DNA of 7,475 bases from CBDCYN01 sp965224205 (GCA_965224205.1 CBDCYN010000024.1:1-7475), one strand, 5' to 3'. Counted from the first letter of the stretch, positions 1-6,252 are shown. Numbers and translations are program-made. Notes: generated by a model not told the origin, from the letters alone.

Positions 1-960
1 GCGATCAGCGACGTACCGAGGCGGGCGGCCCTCCAACACGGCCACGATATCGCGGACCACCCAGCTCATGTGACGCATCGCGGTATGCGTGCGCGACGCC
101 AGATGGGGCAGCAGACGGATGTTCGGCTGCCCGTGAAGACGATAGGAAGCAGGGGGCGGTTCCGGGTCGTGGACGTCGAGCACGGCCCGGCCGCCGGACC
201 CTGTCACGGAGCTGGCCCAACGGCTCAACGCCACGTTGTCCATCACCGTTCCCCGGGAGGTGTTGATCAGCAGGCATGACGGCTTGAGTCGTTCGAAGAC
301 CTCGGCATTGATCAGATGGCGGTTGTCGGCGCGGCCGTCGACGTGGATGCTCAAGATATCGCTGGCTTGGAAGAGCGCTTCCTTATCCACAAAATCAACG
401 TCGAATTTCACCGCTGCTCGCAGCTCGCGCACGGGAAGCAGATCGTTGACCAGTACCTTCATCCCTAGGGCGTGGGCGACCGCCCCTAACCGCTTGCCGA
501 TGCGACCGAACCCTAAGATGCCCAAAGTCAACCCATCGATCTGTTGGCCGAGGTGTTCACGACGCATCTCTAAGAAGCATTGAGCCGAAGCGGCGTCGGG
601 CAGGTCCACGCGGGGGCGGAACGCGTCGAGGATCAACCCGACCACGTACTCGACCACCGCTTGGGTGTTGGCCTGCGGCGTGTGCACGACCACCACCCCG
701 CGGTTGCGACAAGCTCCCAGATCGATGTTGTCCAACCCCACGCCCGCTCTGCCGATCACTCGAAGCCGTGGCGCCCCGTCGAGCAGTTTGCGATCGACGA
801 GGGTGTAGGTACGCACCAGCAACCCATCGGCTGACGCCAGCGCGGTATAGAAATCTTGGGGGTCCTCTTTCGGGTTGCTATGGATCACCTCAACCCGATG
901 CCCCAGCCACTGGGCGCATTCTTGGTCAATCGAACCAGACACCACCACCAGGGGACGCAT
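1..960 (-). CDS. D-isomer-specific 2-hydroxyacid dehydrogenase, phosphoglycerate dehydrogenase-like (3' end outside window)
   Basis: The frame is open from the ATG at 960 to the left edge (320 residues) and ends in a segment (GRPPRYV) typical of the family's C-terminus, so only a few residues should be missing. The substrate-domain signature GRAGVGLDNID is at residues 70-80. A Rossmann NAD motif GFGRIG (150-155) is followed by an acidic Asp173, consistent with NAD. The catalytic triad is intact: Arg236 in NTSRG, Glu267 in DPEPP, His286 in LPHLA. The family oxidises or reduces 2-hydroxy/2-oxo acids in the cytoplasm. The GRAGVG(V/L)DNID motif is closest to D-3-phosphoglycerate dehydrogenase, the first step of serine synthesis. 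There is no room in the visible part for the C-terminal ACT regulatory domain of long SerA forms, so another 2-hydroxyacid substrate is possible. An in-frame stop lies three codons upstream of the ATG. No clear Shine-Dalgarno sequence is seen. It lies 94 bases downstream of the ferredoxin gene on the same strand. Confidence 0.88.
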   Translation of the reverse strand, partial: MRPLVVVSGSIDQECAQWLGHRVEVIHSNPKEDPQDFYTALASADGLLVRTYTLVDRKLLDGAPRLRVIGRAGVGLDNIDLGACRNRGVVVVHTPQANTQAVVEYVVGLILDAFRPRVDLPDAASAQCFLEMRREHLGQQIDGLTLGILGFGRIGKRLGAVAHALGMKVLVNDLLPVRELRAAVKFDVDFVDKEALFQASDILSIHVDGRADNRHLINAEVFERLKPSCLLINTSRGTVMDNVALSRWASSVTGSGGRAVLDVHDPEPPPASYRLHGQPNIRLLPHLASRTHTAMRHMSWVVRDIVAVLEGRPPRYVADR

Positions 961-1000
961 ACAGGATCAAGGGCGCACCGCCGAACCCGCCGCGGTGGTT

Positions 1001-1025
1001 AAAACCGGTCACGCGGGATCACCGG
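1001..1025 (-). terminator. Possible weak terminator after the ferredoxin gene
   Basis: Read on the minus strand, CCGGT (1025-1021) can pair with ACCGG (1009-1005) around an 11-base loop, followed directly by TTTT (1004-1001) and then AACC. It begins about 30 bases past the ferredoxin stop. The stem is only five pairs and the T run short, so partial read-through into the dehydrogenase gene is likely. An alternative fold pairs CCGCG (990-994) with CGCGG (1012-1016), so the spacer is structured either way. Confidence 0.3.
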
Positions 1026-1054
1026 CGACAGGGGGGCAAGACCTATTTCAAGAA

Positions 1055-1315
1055 CTACTTATTGTAGTAATCCGCGTTTTTCTGGACGTACGATTCCCAC
1101 TCGCTGGGCAGATCTTCGAGCGGGAAGATCGCTTTCACCGGGCACTCGTCCACGCAAAGCCCACAGTCGATGCATGTATCGGGGTCGATGTAGAGCATCT
1201 CCTCGGATTCAAAATCCGGGTCGTCCTTCGTGGGGTGGATGCAGTCGACCGGGCACACCTCCACACAGGCGGTGTCTTTGGTCCCGATACAAGGCTCAGC
1301 AATGATATGGGACAT
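1055..1315 (-). CDS. fdxA: Seven-iron ferredoxin ([3Fe-4S][4Fe-4S], Thermus/Azotobacter FdI type)
   Basis: An 86-residue cytoplasmic electron carrier. Cysteines are at 9, 17, 21, 25, 48, 51, 54 and 58. By comparison with Azotobacter ferredoxin I, Cys9, Cys17 and Cys58 should bind the [3Fe-4S] cluster, and Cys21, Cys48, Cys51 and Cys54 the [4Fe-4S] cluster, with Cys25 free. The first motif is CIGTKDTAC rather than CxxC, so a second four-iron cluster there is unlikely. The start MSHIIAEPCIG and the end (WESYVQKNADYY) match the short Thermus-type form. An acidic stretch (DDPDFESEE, 31-39) lengthens the inter-cluster loop. The ATG at 1315 is chosen over the ATG at 1360: GGGAG lies eight bases upstream of it, and the promoter at 1365-1392 would start transcription close to 1358, leaving the upstream ATG without a leader. 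The redox partner cannot be told from the neighbours. Confidence 0.93.
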   Translation of the reverse strand: MSHIIAEPCIGTKDTACVEVCPVDCIHPTKDDPDFESEEMLYIDPDTCIDCGLCVDECPVKAIFPLEDLPSEWESYVQKNADYYNK

Positions 1316-1364
1316 GTCCGTTACTCCCATGAGGTTCAAAAGACTTTTTTTATCCGTCATGCTA

Positions 1365-1392
1365 AGTATAGGATGATCCTCTCAACAGGCAA
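1365..1392 (-). promoter_or_regulatory. Sigma-70-type promoter for the ferredoxin gene
   Basis: On the minus strand, TTGCCT (1392-1387) and TATACT (1370-1365) are separated by 16 bases. The transcription start would fall near 1358, giving a leader of about 43 bases that holds the GGGAG ribosome-binding site at 1328-1324. The -10 matches the consensus in five of six positions, the -35 in four. Confidence 0.6.
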
Positions 1393-1560
1393 CTATTTCT
1401 GAGCGGGGCCACGAAAGGGTCGTCCAACCTTGGGACTGTTAGGCGGCGTGGGATCTAATTAGCGTCAGAGGGTGACCGTGACGAATCTTGCCGTCCATAT
1501 ATGAGCATCCTTCAAATCACGATGCGGAAGAATCACGGGTGAAGCAGACCATCCGACCCG
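1393..1560. other. Intergenic stretch between divergent promoters, no gene seen
   Basis: No coding frame with convincing composition and no RNA gene is recognised here. The only local pattern noted is a 7-base direct repeat AATCACG at 1515-1521 and 1531-1537, spaced 16 bases start to start and lying 24-46 bases upstream of the -35 box of the PEP-CTERM gene promoter. It could be a paired regulator site, but a repeat this short may be chance. Confidence 0.3.
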
Positions 1561-1589
1561 TTGCCTGACCAACTTCACAATGTTATAAT
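1561..1589 (+). promoter_or_regulatory. Sigma-70-type promoter for the PEP-CTERM protein gene
   Basis: TTGCCT (1561-1566), a 17-base spacer and a perfect TATAAT (1584-1589). Transcription should start near 1596. AGGAG (1606-1610) lies nine bases before the ATG at 1620. The leader is therefore short, about 24 bases. It is the strongest promoter by eye in the window, and its -35 hexamer is identical to that of the divergent ferredoxin promoter. Confidence 0.7.
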
Positions 1590-1619
1590 AAGTTTTTGGG
1601 ATTCTAGGAGAAACCAGCC

Positions 1620-2321
1620 ATGTGGACGAAGGGTTTGTTTGGGGCGTTGATCTTTATGGTCGGGGTATCGGCCATCCCTTCTTGGGCACAATCCGATATT
1701 GATAACGGCATCCCAGATCTCGCGGGCTTCTCCGTGAGCGATCTCGACTCTTCAGCCGCGCCGCCCTTCGGACAATCGGGTGACGAATTCCTGCTTCAAA
1801 GCACCTCGCAGCTCACCGAGATTGAATGGTGGGGTGTTTATTTCCCGGGCAACACGTTACCGATCACGGACGGCTTCACCGTGCGGATTTTCTCCGTCGA
1901 CGAAACCGGGCCCGCGACCGAACCGCTCGTTTCGTTAGATAACGCCGGCGTGCAACGTGTGGACGCGGATGTCGACCTTGGCTCTTTCGATCTTTTTGCG
2001 TACAGCCTCGCTGGATTGAATATCCAGCTGGAGCCTGGTGTGTACCTGCTTTCAATCGTGAATGATACAGCGGGCGATCCGTCTTCGGACTGGCACTGGG
2101 CGACAAGCTCAGATCTCGACGGCTTTGCCCGTGTGCGTGCCACGGATGGTAGCCCGTGGGTGCTGGCTTCAAACGAATTGGCTTTCAGGATTAGAGGATT
2201 TTCCGGTTCGAGGGAATTTTCGCTGTTGGCCAGGAGCGTTCCTGAACCGTCGAACCTTGTCTTTTTCGCCGGCATGCTCACGGCGCTTAGCGGGCGAAGG
2301 TTCTCAGGGACCGACGGCTAG
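1620..2321 (+). CDS. Secreted PEP-CTERM sorting-domain protein
   Basis: This 233-residue protein has three parts. Residues 1-23 are a signal peptide: a short basic start, a hydrophobic core, and likely cleavage after SWA. Residues 24-206 are rich in Asp, Ser, aromatic and beta-forming residues, with the pattern TEIEWWGVYFPG / TDGFTVRIFS / LEPGVYLLSI / DWHWATS. This pattern recurs in exported PEP-CTERM proteins and suggests a beta-sandwich. The C-terminus carries VPEP (207-210), a 13-residue hydrophobic stretch and Arg226-Arg227, the tripartite PEP-CTERM signal. Proteins of this class are exported by Sec, then recognised and probably cleaved by an exosortase, and are usually linked to extracellular polysaccharide or surface display. 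No exosortase lies in the window. The start is fixed by AGGAG nine bases upstream. The hydrophobic stretch is short for a membrane span. The ligand or role of the body is unknown. Confidence 0.88.
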   Translation: MWTKGLFGALIFMVGVSAIPSWAQSDIDNGIPDLAGFSVSDLDSSAAPPFGQSGDEFLLQSTSQLTEIEWWGVYFPGNTLPITDGFTVRIFSVDETGPATEPLVSLDNAGVQRVDADVDLGSFDLFAYSLAGLNIQLEPGVYLLSIVNDTAGDPSSDWHWATSSDLDGFARVRATDGSPWVLASNELAFRIRGFSGSREFSLLARSVPEPSNLVFFAGMLTALSGRRFSGTDG

Positions 2322-2375
2322 TCCACGTTGATTTCAACAAGAACCCGTTCGCTCTGGTGCCGCACCTGAAATCTA

Positions 2376-2392
2376 GGCGGTAACAGACCGCT
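2376..2392. terminator. Weak hairpin between convergent genes
   Basis: GCGGT (2377-2381) and ACCGC (2387-2391) pair around the loop AACAG, with a possible outer G-T pair. It sits between the 3' end of the PEP-CTERM gene and the stop codon of the convergent deacylase-family gene. No T run follows on either strand, so it is at best a weak or Rho-assisted terminator. Confidence 0.25.
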
Positions 2393-3497
2393 AATCTTCT
2401 GTCACGAGCTGTGTATCGACGCTGTTATCCTCGCGCTCGGTCACGGAGATGTTCGTCGCCAGGTCGTCGCGCAACCGCTGGCTAAGGCTGCCGTCGGGCA
2501 CACCGGTCAGGGCCGCCCGCACGACGGACAATGATTTGCTGAGTACGGCGATGTGGCAGACCGGTTCGCCGGGTTTGACCGTGGGTAGGGTGGTCATCCC
2601 CATCACGATCCCGCTGACCGGTGAAAGCAGCACGTTCTGCTCCTTGCCAAAGACGCTGGCGTTGGTCGCGATCGCGTCACCACGCTGTACCAACTGACCC
2701 GGTGAGACATGAAACCGCAGGATCCCCCCGACCGCGGATCGCACCCATGTCGATTTCGTGACGCGGGTTTGGTACGTGGGGCGGACCGGCTGACCGCGCA
2801 TCATCTCCAGCCCCTTGAGGACGTTGAACACGCCGCGCACCCCGATCTCCAACACGCTGGGCTCGATCTTAAAGGTCTCGCCCGCTTCGAGGATGATCGT
2901 GGGGCAGCCGGCCCGGGTGGCCTCACGACGCAGCGAACCGACCGGCCCCTTGCCGCTGACCATGATCTCGCAGCCGAACAGCTTGGCCAGGCGCCGCACC
3001 TCCGGCACGTTCAGGTCGCCACGCACGTTCGGGAAGTTCGTGCGCGACCCGGCGGCGGTGTGCAGATCGATCCCGAAATCACAACGGCGGATGATCTCTT
3101 GGAAGATGATGTGGGCGACCCGGCTCGAGAGGCTGCCGGTCTCTGATCCCGGGAAGCAGCGGTTGAGGTCACGGCGATCGGGCATGTACCGGTCTTGGGT
3201 TTCGAACCCGAAGATGTTGATCACCGGCACGAGGACCACCGCGCCTCGGGTTAGAGAGATCTCCTGGCTAAACATCAGCTCGTGGATAATCCCCATCCCG
3301 TTGAGTTCATCGCCGTGGACCGCGGCGGTGACGAAGACCGTCGGGCCCGGGCGCCGGGCACGGATCACCCGAATCGGCAGGTTGATCGGGTCGCCGGTAT
3401 ACCGCTGGCTGACGACGAGGTGGACGTCCGTGGTCCGGCCGCTAGGGATGTTGTGTTTGGCGATCTTGAACCGCTTGGCGGGGGATTTCGTCGTCAT
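2391..3497 (-). CDS. Succinylglutamate desuccinylase/aspartoacylase family zinc hydrolase (M14-like)
   Basis: At 368 residues this is a typical length for the family, which removes acyl groups from amino acids or related substrates using one zinc ion. The metal ligands are visible: HGDE (His61, Glu64) and DLHT (His146). The conserved DLNRCFPG (110-117) should bind the substrate carboxylate, and Glu204 in ILEAGE is the expected catalytic general base. Residues about 256-318 form a small beta-rich domain (GGILRFHVSPGQLVQRGD, LSPVSGIVMG) resembling a lipoyl/biotinyl barrel, as in many bacterial members. The C-terminal 40 residues are acidic and probably flexible. Its ATG overlaps the stop of the upstream RimB-like gene as ATGA (3494-3497), so translation is probably coupled. 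Members next to rimK/rimB genes have no settled substrate. A glutamyl or acylated amino-acid substrate is a guess from context only. Confidence 0.88.
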   Translation of the reverse strand: MTTKSPAKRFKIAKHNIPSGRTTDVHLVVSQRYTGDPINLPIRVIRARRPGPTVFVTAAVHGDELNGMGIIHELMFSQEISLTRGAVVLVPVINIFGFETQDRYMPDRRDLNRCFPGSETGSLSSRVAHIIFQEIIRRCDFGIDLHTAAGSRTNFPNVRGDLNVPEVRRLAKLFGCEIMVSGKGPVGSLRREATRAGCPTIILEAGETFKIEPSVLEIGVRGVFNVLKGLEMMRGQPVRPTYQTRVTKSTWVRSAVGGILRFHVSPGQLVQRGDAIATNASVFGKEQNVLLSPVSGIVMGMTTLPTVKPGEPVCHIAVLSKSLSVVRAALTGVPDGSLSQRLRDDLATNISVTEREDNSVDTQLVTED

Positions 3498-4024
3498 GCT
3501 TTCGATCTCGAGAGGGTAGGGTTCTTTTTCCGTGTGTTCTTTGTATGGGTGGCCTTGGGCTTGGATTTTCTTTTCCGTGGCGGGATGTTGTCGGGGATCA
3601 GGAATGACTTTCCCGGATCCACCACAAACCGCCCACGGATCGCTTCACGGCCCAGGAGCATACGGAACCCCATAGCGTCGCGGTTGACCAGGGTCAGCTC
3701 GATCTCCCAGGCCTGTTCCAGCGACCGGATCGGTGTCACGATCACCGGTCGGCGGGTACGGTGCCCGGTCGACGACGTGACCCATCGTTCTTCCACAACG
3801 TCTTCTTCGCAATCCACGGTGTAGTGGGTGTCGCGCTGGATCGGGTGGACGCTGAACCGGGCTTTCATCGCCCCGCGGTGCCTGAAGATCTCGACGTCGA
3901 ACGCGTGGAGCGAAGAGGTCCGGGCCCCGGTGTCGACCTTCGCCTTGATCGAGGGTAGGTCTAATTCGGGAAGGGCCACCCACTCACGCCACCCGATCAG
4001 GGGTAAAGGCTTGGGGGATTTCAT
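3494..4024 (-). CDS. rimB: RimB-like retropepsin-fold protease ("ATP-dependent zinc protease" family, Pfam Zn_protease)
   Basis: A 176-residue protein with the family core: IGWREWV (10-16), KVDTGARTSSLHA (29-41) containing the aspartic-protease-like Asp31-Thr-Gly, and the C-terminal LLGREAIRGRFVVDP signature. The database name "zinc protease" is historical. Its fold and DTG motif are those of a retropepsin, and in Pseudomonas RimB works with RimA and the RimK ligase, which adds glutamates to ribosomal protein S6. Residues 148-176 form an unusual basic tail (12 Lys/Arg of 29), possibly for contact with RNA or ribosomes (inference). The ATG at 4024 is chosen because homology starts there. An upstream ATG at 4132 would add 36 residues of poor composition and overlap the divergent gene. 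No Shine-Dalgarno sequence precedes 4024, and a TACAAT box ends six bases before it. The gene overlaps the deacylase-family gene by four bases. Confidence 0.82.
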   Translation of the reverse strand: MKSPKPLPLIGWREWVALPELDLPSIKAKVDTGARTSSLHAFDVEIFRHRGAMKARFSVHPIQRDTHYTVDCEEDVVEERWVTSSTGHRTRRPVIVTPIRSLEQAWEIELTLVNRDAMGFRMLLGREAIRGRFVVDPGKSFLIPDNIPPRKRKSKPKATHTKNTRKKNPTLSRSKA

Positions 4025-4030
4025 CCGCGG

Positions 4031-4036
4031 ATTGTA
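4031..4036 (-). promoter_or_regulatory. Candidate -10 box for a leaderless rimB-like transcript
   Basis: On the minus strand TACAAT is followed by CCGCGG and then directly by the ATG at 4024, so transcription would begin at or very near the A of the start codon. No -35 resembling TTGACA is found 16-18 bases upstream, and no Shine-Dalgarno sequence lies before the ATG. The 57-base divergent spacer leaves little room for other arrangements. Confidence 0.35.
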
Positions 4037-4081
4037 CCGGATCGTTATCCCGATCGGAGCGATTCTTGTAGATTGTGCGTC

Positions 4082-4660
4082 ATGGTCAAAGCCGTTGCTG
4101 GGTTCATCGGGTTTTCGCTTAGCCTGCCGCACTGGTTGTTGTACGTCACCTGCAAACCGTTGTTGGGCGAACAGCGTGCATTCACCGCTGCTAGTGAGCG
4201 GATGGCAAAAATCCCGGGCTCTTGCGGGGTGTACGCGAGGCAGGCTTTTTATCGCCGTGCCCTGGCGGGGGTAGGGCGGGACGTCTACTTCGGGTTTATG
4301 TCTCTATGGAGTAAACCGGCCGCGACGGTCGGGGACCGCGTCTATATCGGCCGGTTCTGCACGATCGGGTTGGCTCATCTCGGTGCAGACGTGATGCTCG
4401 CCGACGGGGTTCAGGTCCTAAGCGGCCGCCACCAGCACGGCCGTGACGCAGCCGATGGGCAGACGCTGCGGGACAACGAGCAGCGGTTTACCCCGGTCAC
4501 GATCGGGCGTGGGGCGTGGATCGGGGCCAACGCGGTGGTGATGGCAGACGTCGGCCGCGACGCGATCGTCGGCGCCGGGGCGGTGGTGGTTGCCCCCATA
4601 CCCGATGGCGCGACGGTAGGGGGGGTCCCGGCTAGACCGCTTAGACCAAAAGAGGCGTGA
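4082..4660 (+). CDS. Left-handed beta-helix (hexapeptide-repeat) acyltransferase
   Basis: A 192-residue protein of the maltose/virginiamycin/colanic-acid O-acetyltransferase type, which moves an acetyl or other acyl group from a CoA donor to a sugar or similar hydroxyl. The N-terminus (FIGFSLSLPHWLLYVTC, 8-24) is hydrophobic, suggesting association with the inner face of the membrane. Hexapeptide repeats run from about 64 to 115 (VGDRVYIGRFCTIG) and from about 138 to 180 (TIGRGAWIGANAVVM, AIVGAGAVV), ending in the signature GGVPARPL. Between them His117 or His119 in SGRHQHG is the likely catalytic histidine, followed by the loop that usually projects from the helix. The ATG at 4082 lacks a clear Shine-Dalgarno sequence, and a TTG at 4073 is an in-frame alternative. 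Its stop overlaps the downstream methyltransferase start as GTGA. The natural acceptor is unknown; polysaccharide or lipid-linked sugar acetylation is the usual role. Confidence 0.85.
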   Translation: MVKAVAGFIGFSLSLPHWLLYVTCKPLLGEQRAFTAASERMAKIPGSCGVYARQAFYRRALAGVGRDVYFGFMSLWSKPAATVGDRVYIGRFCTIGLAHLGADVMLADGVQVLSGRHQHGRDAADGQTLRDNEQRFTPVTIGRGAWIGANAVVMADVGRDAIVGAGAVVVAPIPDGATVGGVPARPLRPKEA

Positions 4661-5559
4661 TCCGCAGACAAACGCAGATGAAGCGCTTCCCCTCCTCGAT
4701 TACCAGCGTACACAACCCCCGCGTCAAGGCGGCGGTCAGGCTCCGCCAGCAACGTCACCGGCAAGTGTCGGGGCGGTTTATCGCGGAGGGATACCGGGAA
4801 GTATCACGGGCGATCGCAGCAGGGCTGGATTTAATCGAATTATATTTTTGCGCAGAAACGGTAGGGGGGTGTCAGCAGACGCGTCGCCTGATCCACGGCG
4901 TGGCCCCTTCGCTGGTGATCGACGTCTCACCCGCAGTGATGGCGAAACTAGCCTACCGGGAGAACCCTGAGGGTATCTTGGCGGTGTTTGGGCAGCCGAG
5001 CTATCAGCTCCAAGACATAGAGGCGGAACCATCGAACAACGGGCTGGCCTGGCCGGCGAACCGATGGGTTGGCCACGAGCTGTGGCTGGTGACGATCGGC
5101 ACCCAGAAACCGGGCAACCTCGGGGCGATGGCCCGCAGCGCCGAGGCGGCTGGGTGCAGGGGTTTGCTGGTGGCGGACGGTGTCGTGGACGCGTTCAATC
5201 CCAACGCGATCCGTGCCAGCACCGGTGCGGTGTTTGTGCTGCCCGTCGTCGCCGCAGACGCGGGATTGATCGTCGAATTCCTTCAAAAAAGGGCGGTCCG
5301 GTTAATGTTCGCCAGCCCGCGGTCGACCACGGCGTTGAGTTCGACGGATTTGTCGGGACCCGTTGCGATCGTCGTCGGCCCGGAAGACACGGGACTGGAC
5401 GGGGCAACGCTTCCAAGTGACGCCAGCGCCAGCCCGTTGGAGCGGGTATCGATCCCGATGTTCAGCGAGTCCGTGGATTCGCTCAATGTGTCAGCCGCGG
5501 CGGCGGTGCTGCTCTACGAGGCGGTACGTCAGCGGATCGAAGTGAGGGCCCAGGGTTAG
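4657..5559 (+). CDS. SpoU/TrmH-family RNA 2'-O-methyltransferase
   Basis: A 300-residue SAM-dependent SPOUT-fold enzyme that methylates the ribose 2'-OH of a nucleotide in rRNA or tRNA. The N-terminal substrate-binding domain carries the usual TSVHNPRVKAA (16-26) and SGRFIAEGYREV (38-49), with YRENPEGILAVF (100-111) before the catalytic domain. The three SpoU motifs are complete: motif 1 NLGAMARSAEAAG (154-166, with Asn154 and Arg160), motif 2 VVGPEDTGL (239-247, with Glu243), and motif 3 SIPMFSESVDSLNVSAA (265-281, with the knot-forming SLN). Length and domain order match the RlmB/TsnR-like branch, but the target nucleotide cannot be read from sequence. The GTG at 4657 overlaps the upstream stop as GTGA. 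The ATG at 4678 (seven residues shorter) is equally plausible, and neither has a well-placed Shine-Dalgarno sequence. Coupling to the acyltransferase is likely. Confidence 0.9.
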   Translation: MIRRQTQMKRFPSSITSVHNPRVKAAVRLRQQRHRQVSGRFIAEGYREVSRAIAAGLDLIELYFCAETVGGCQQTRRLIHGVAPSLVIDVSPAVMAKLAYRENPEGILAVFGQPSYQLQDIEAEPSNNGLAWPANRWVGHELWLVTIGTQKPGNLGAMARSAEAAGCRGLLVADGVVDAFNPNAIRASTGAVFVLPVVAADAGLIVEFLQKRAVRLMFASPRSTTALSSTDLSGPVAIVVGPEDTGLDGATLPSDASASPLERVSIPMFSESVDSLNVSAAAAVLLYEAVRQRIEVRAQG

Positions 5560-5601
5560 AGATGGATCGAGCTGGATCGGTCTTGTTTTAGGCCTTACGA
5601 T

Positions 5602-5616
5602 ATACCCATTGGGTAT
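5602..5616. repeat. 15-bp perfect palindrome, possible operator
   Basis: ATACCCA-T-TGGGTAT is a perfect inverted repeat with 7-base arms, starting 43 bases after the methyltransferase stop. A TATAAG (5634-5639) lies such that the palindrome would cover its -35 position at 17-base spacing. No true -35 consensus is seen, so either an operator/activator site or a weak hairpin is possible. Only CCTTT follows it, which argues against a good terminator. Confidence 0.4.
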
Positions 5617-5648
5617 CCTTTGACCGTGTCGAGTATAAGTTTGATCTC

Positions 5649-5659
5649 GGGAATTTCCC
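5649..5659. repeat. 11-bp palindrome in the same spacer
   Basis: GGGAA-T-TTCCC is a perfect inverted repeat 32 bases downstream of the 15-bp palindrome. Both have a single central T but different arm sequences. The rest of the 206-base spacer (5560-5765) shows no gene. Confidence 0.3.
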
Positions 5660-5765
5660 TGCTGCGTACACGAGTGCCCCCGTAAATTCGATCGGGACGG
5701 GTATCTCAACGCGAGAGGCTACGGGTCGATTTGGAAGCATGTCACTGCAGATAAGGCAAAACGAT

Positions 5766-6233
5766 ATGGCTACAACCGGAAGAGAGACGGTGCTGGAGAA
5801 GTTGGCGGCGTGTGTGGCGGATACGCCGGTCTTCGATCAGGTTCAACGTTCTGGCGACAGCTTGCGATGCCGCCCGAAAGGGGTCGAGAGCGAAGTCTAC
5901 TATCAGATCAGCCTCGTCGGCGACGGCCGGGCGTGGGTGGGTTTGTATACGCCCGACCGGTGGCTTAGTGAATCGATCGAAGCCGAGCTGATGCACCAGG
6001 GTGACAAGATCGAAGAGCTGCTCGAGGAAGAGCTCTACGACCAGGGCTACGAATCGCAGCTGCCGGTTGAACATTTCCGCGATGAGCATATGCGGTACGT
6101 ATTCCGATCCCTGGTGCCTATCCCGGATGATGAAGATGAGCTGTGGACAACCCGTCTAAAGGAGGTTCTGCTTGCTTATGAAGCAGCTTTTCGCCCGTTG
6201 GGTGATATGACCCCGAAGGACGATTTCGCGTAA
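5766..6233 (+). CDS. Conserved-looking acidic protein of unknown function
   Basis: A 155-residue soluble protein with no signal peptide or membrane span. I do not recognise the family. It starts with a probable helix (ETVLEKLAACVA, 7-18). A beta-type stretch follows (VYYQISLVGDGRAWVGLYT), then a strongly acidic helix (about 66-92, containing IEELLEEELYDQG), then HMRYVFRSLVPIP with an acidic DDEDE, and a final helix (RLKEVLLAYEAAF). The alternation of a mixed beta sheet with acidic helices loosely recalls YbjN or type III secretion chaperone folds, but no diagnostic motif supports that. The ATG at 5766 is preferred because AAGG lies nine bases upstream. The in-frame ATG at 5739, nine residues longer, has GGAAG almost touching it, which is too close. 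Base composition fits the genes to its left rather than the AT-richer genes to its right. Confidence 0.75.
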   Translation: MATTGRETVLEKLAACVADTPVFDQVQRSGDSLRCRPKGVESEVYYQISLVGDGRAWVGLYTPDRWLSESIEAELMHQGDKIEELLEEELYDQGYESQLPVEHFRDEHMRYVFRSLVPIPDDEDELWTTRLKEVLLAYEAAFRPLGDMTPKDDFA

Positions 6234-6252
6234 TCTATCATCATATGCAATA

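Noticed and set aside
236..583. Plus-strand open frame opposite the dehydrogenase gene
   Set aside because: The minus strand encodes an unbroken dehydrogenase with NAD motif and catalytic triad over the same bases. The plus-strand product has no recognisable feature.
1316..1360. Upstream ATG at 1360 as the ferredoxin start
   Set aside because: The promoter would start transcription at about 1358, so this codon would not be within the message. The ATG at 1315 has GGGAG eight bases upstream and matches the family's N-terminus.
2327..2338. GTTGATTTCAAC as a terminator of the PEP-CTERM gene
   Set aside because: The stem is four or five pairs with hardly any loop, few GC pairs and no T run after it.
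2815..3519. Long plus-strand open frame (234 codons) opposite the deacylase-family gene
   Set aside because: It is antisense to a gene with intact catalytic motifs, and its translation is rich in Arg, Ser and Pro with no domain. It is a shadow of high-GC coding sequence.
4025..4132. Upstream ATG at 4132 as the RimB-like start
   Set aside because: It would add 36 residues without family similarity and overlap the start of the divergent acyltransferase gene. Homology begins at the ATG at 4024.
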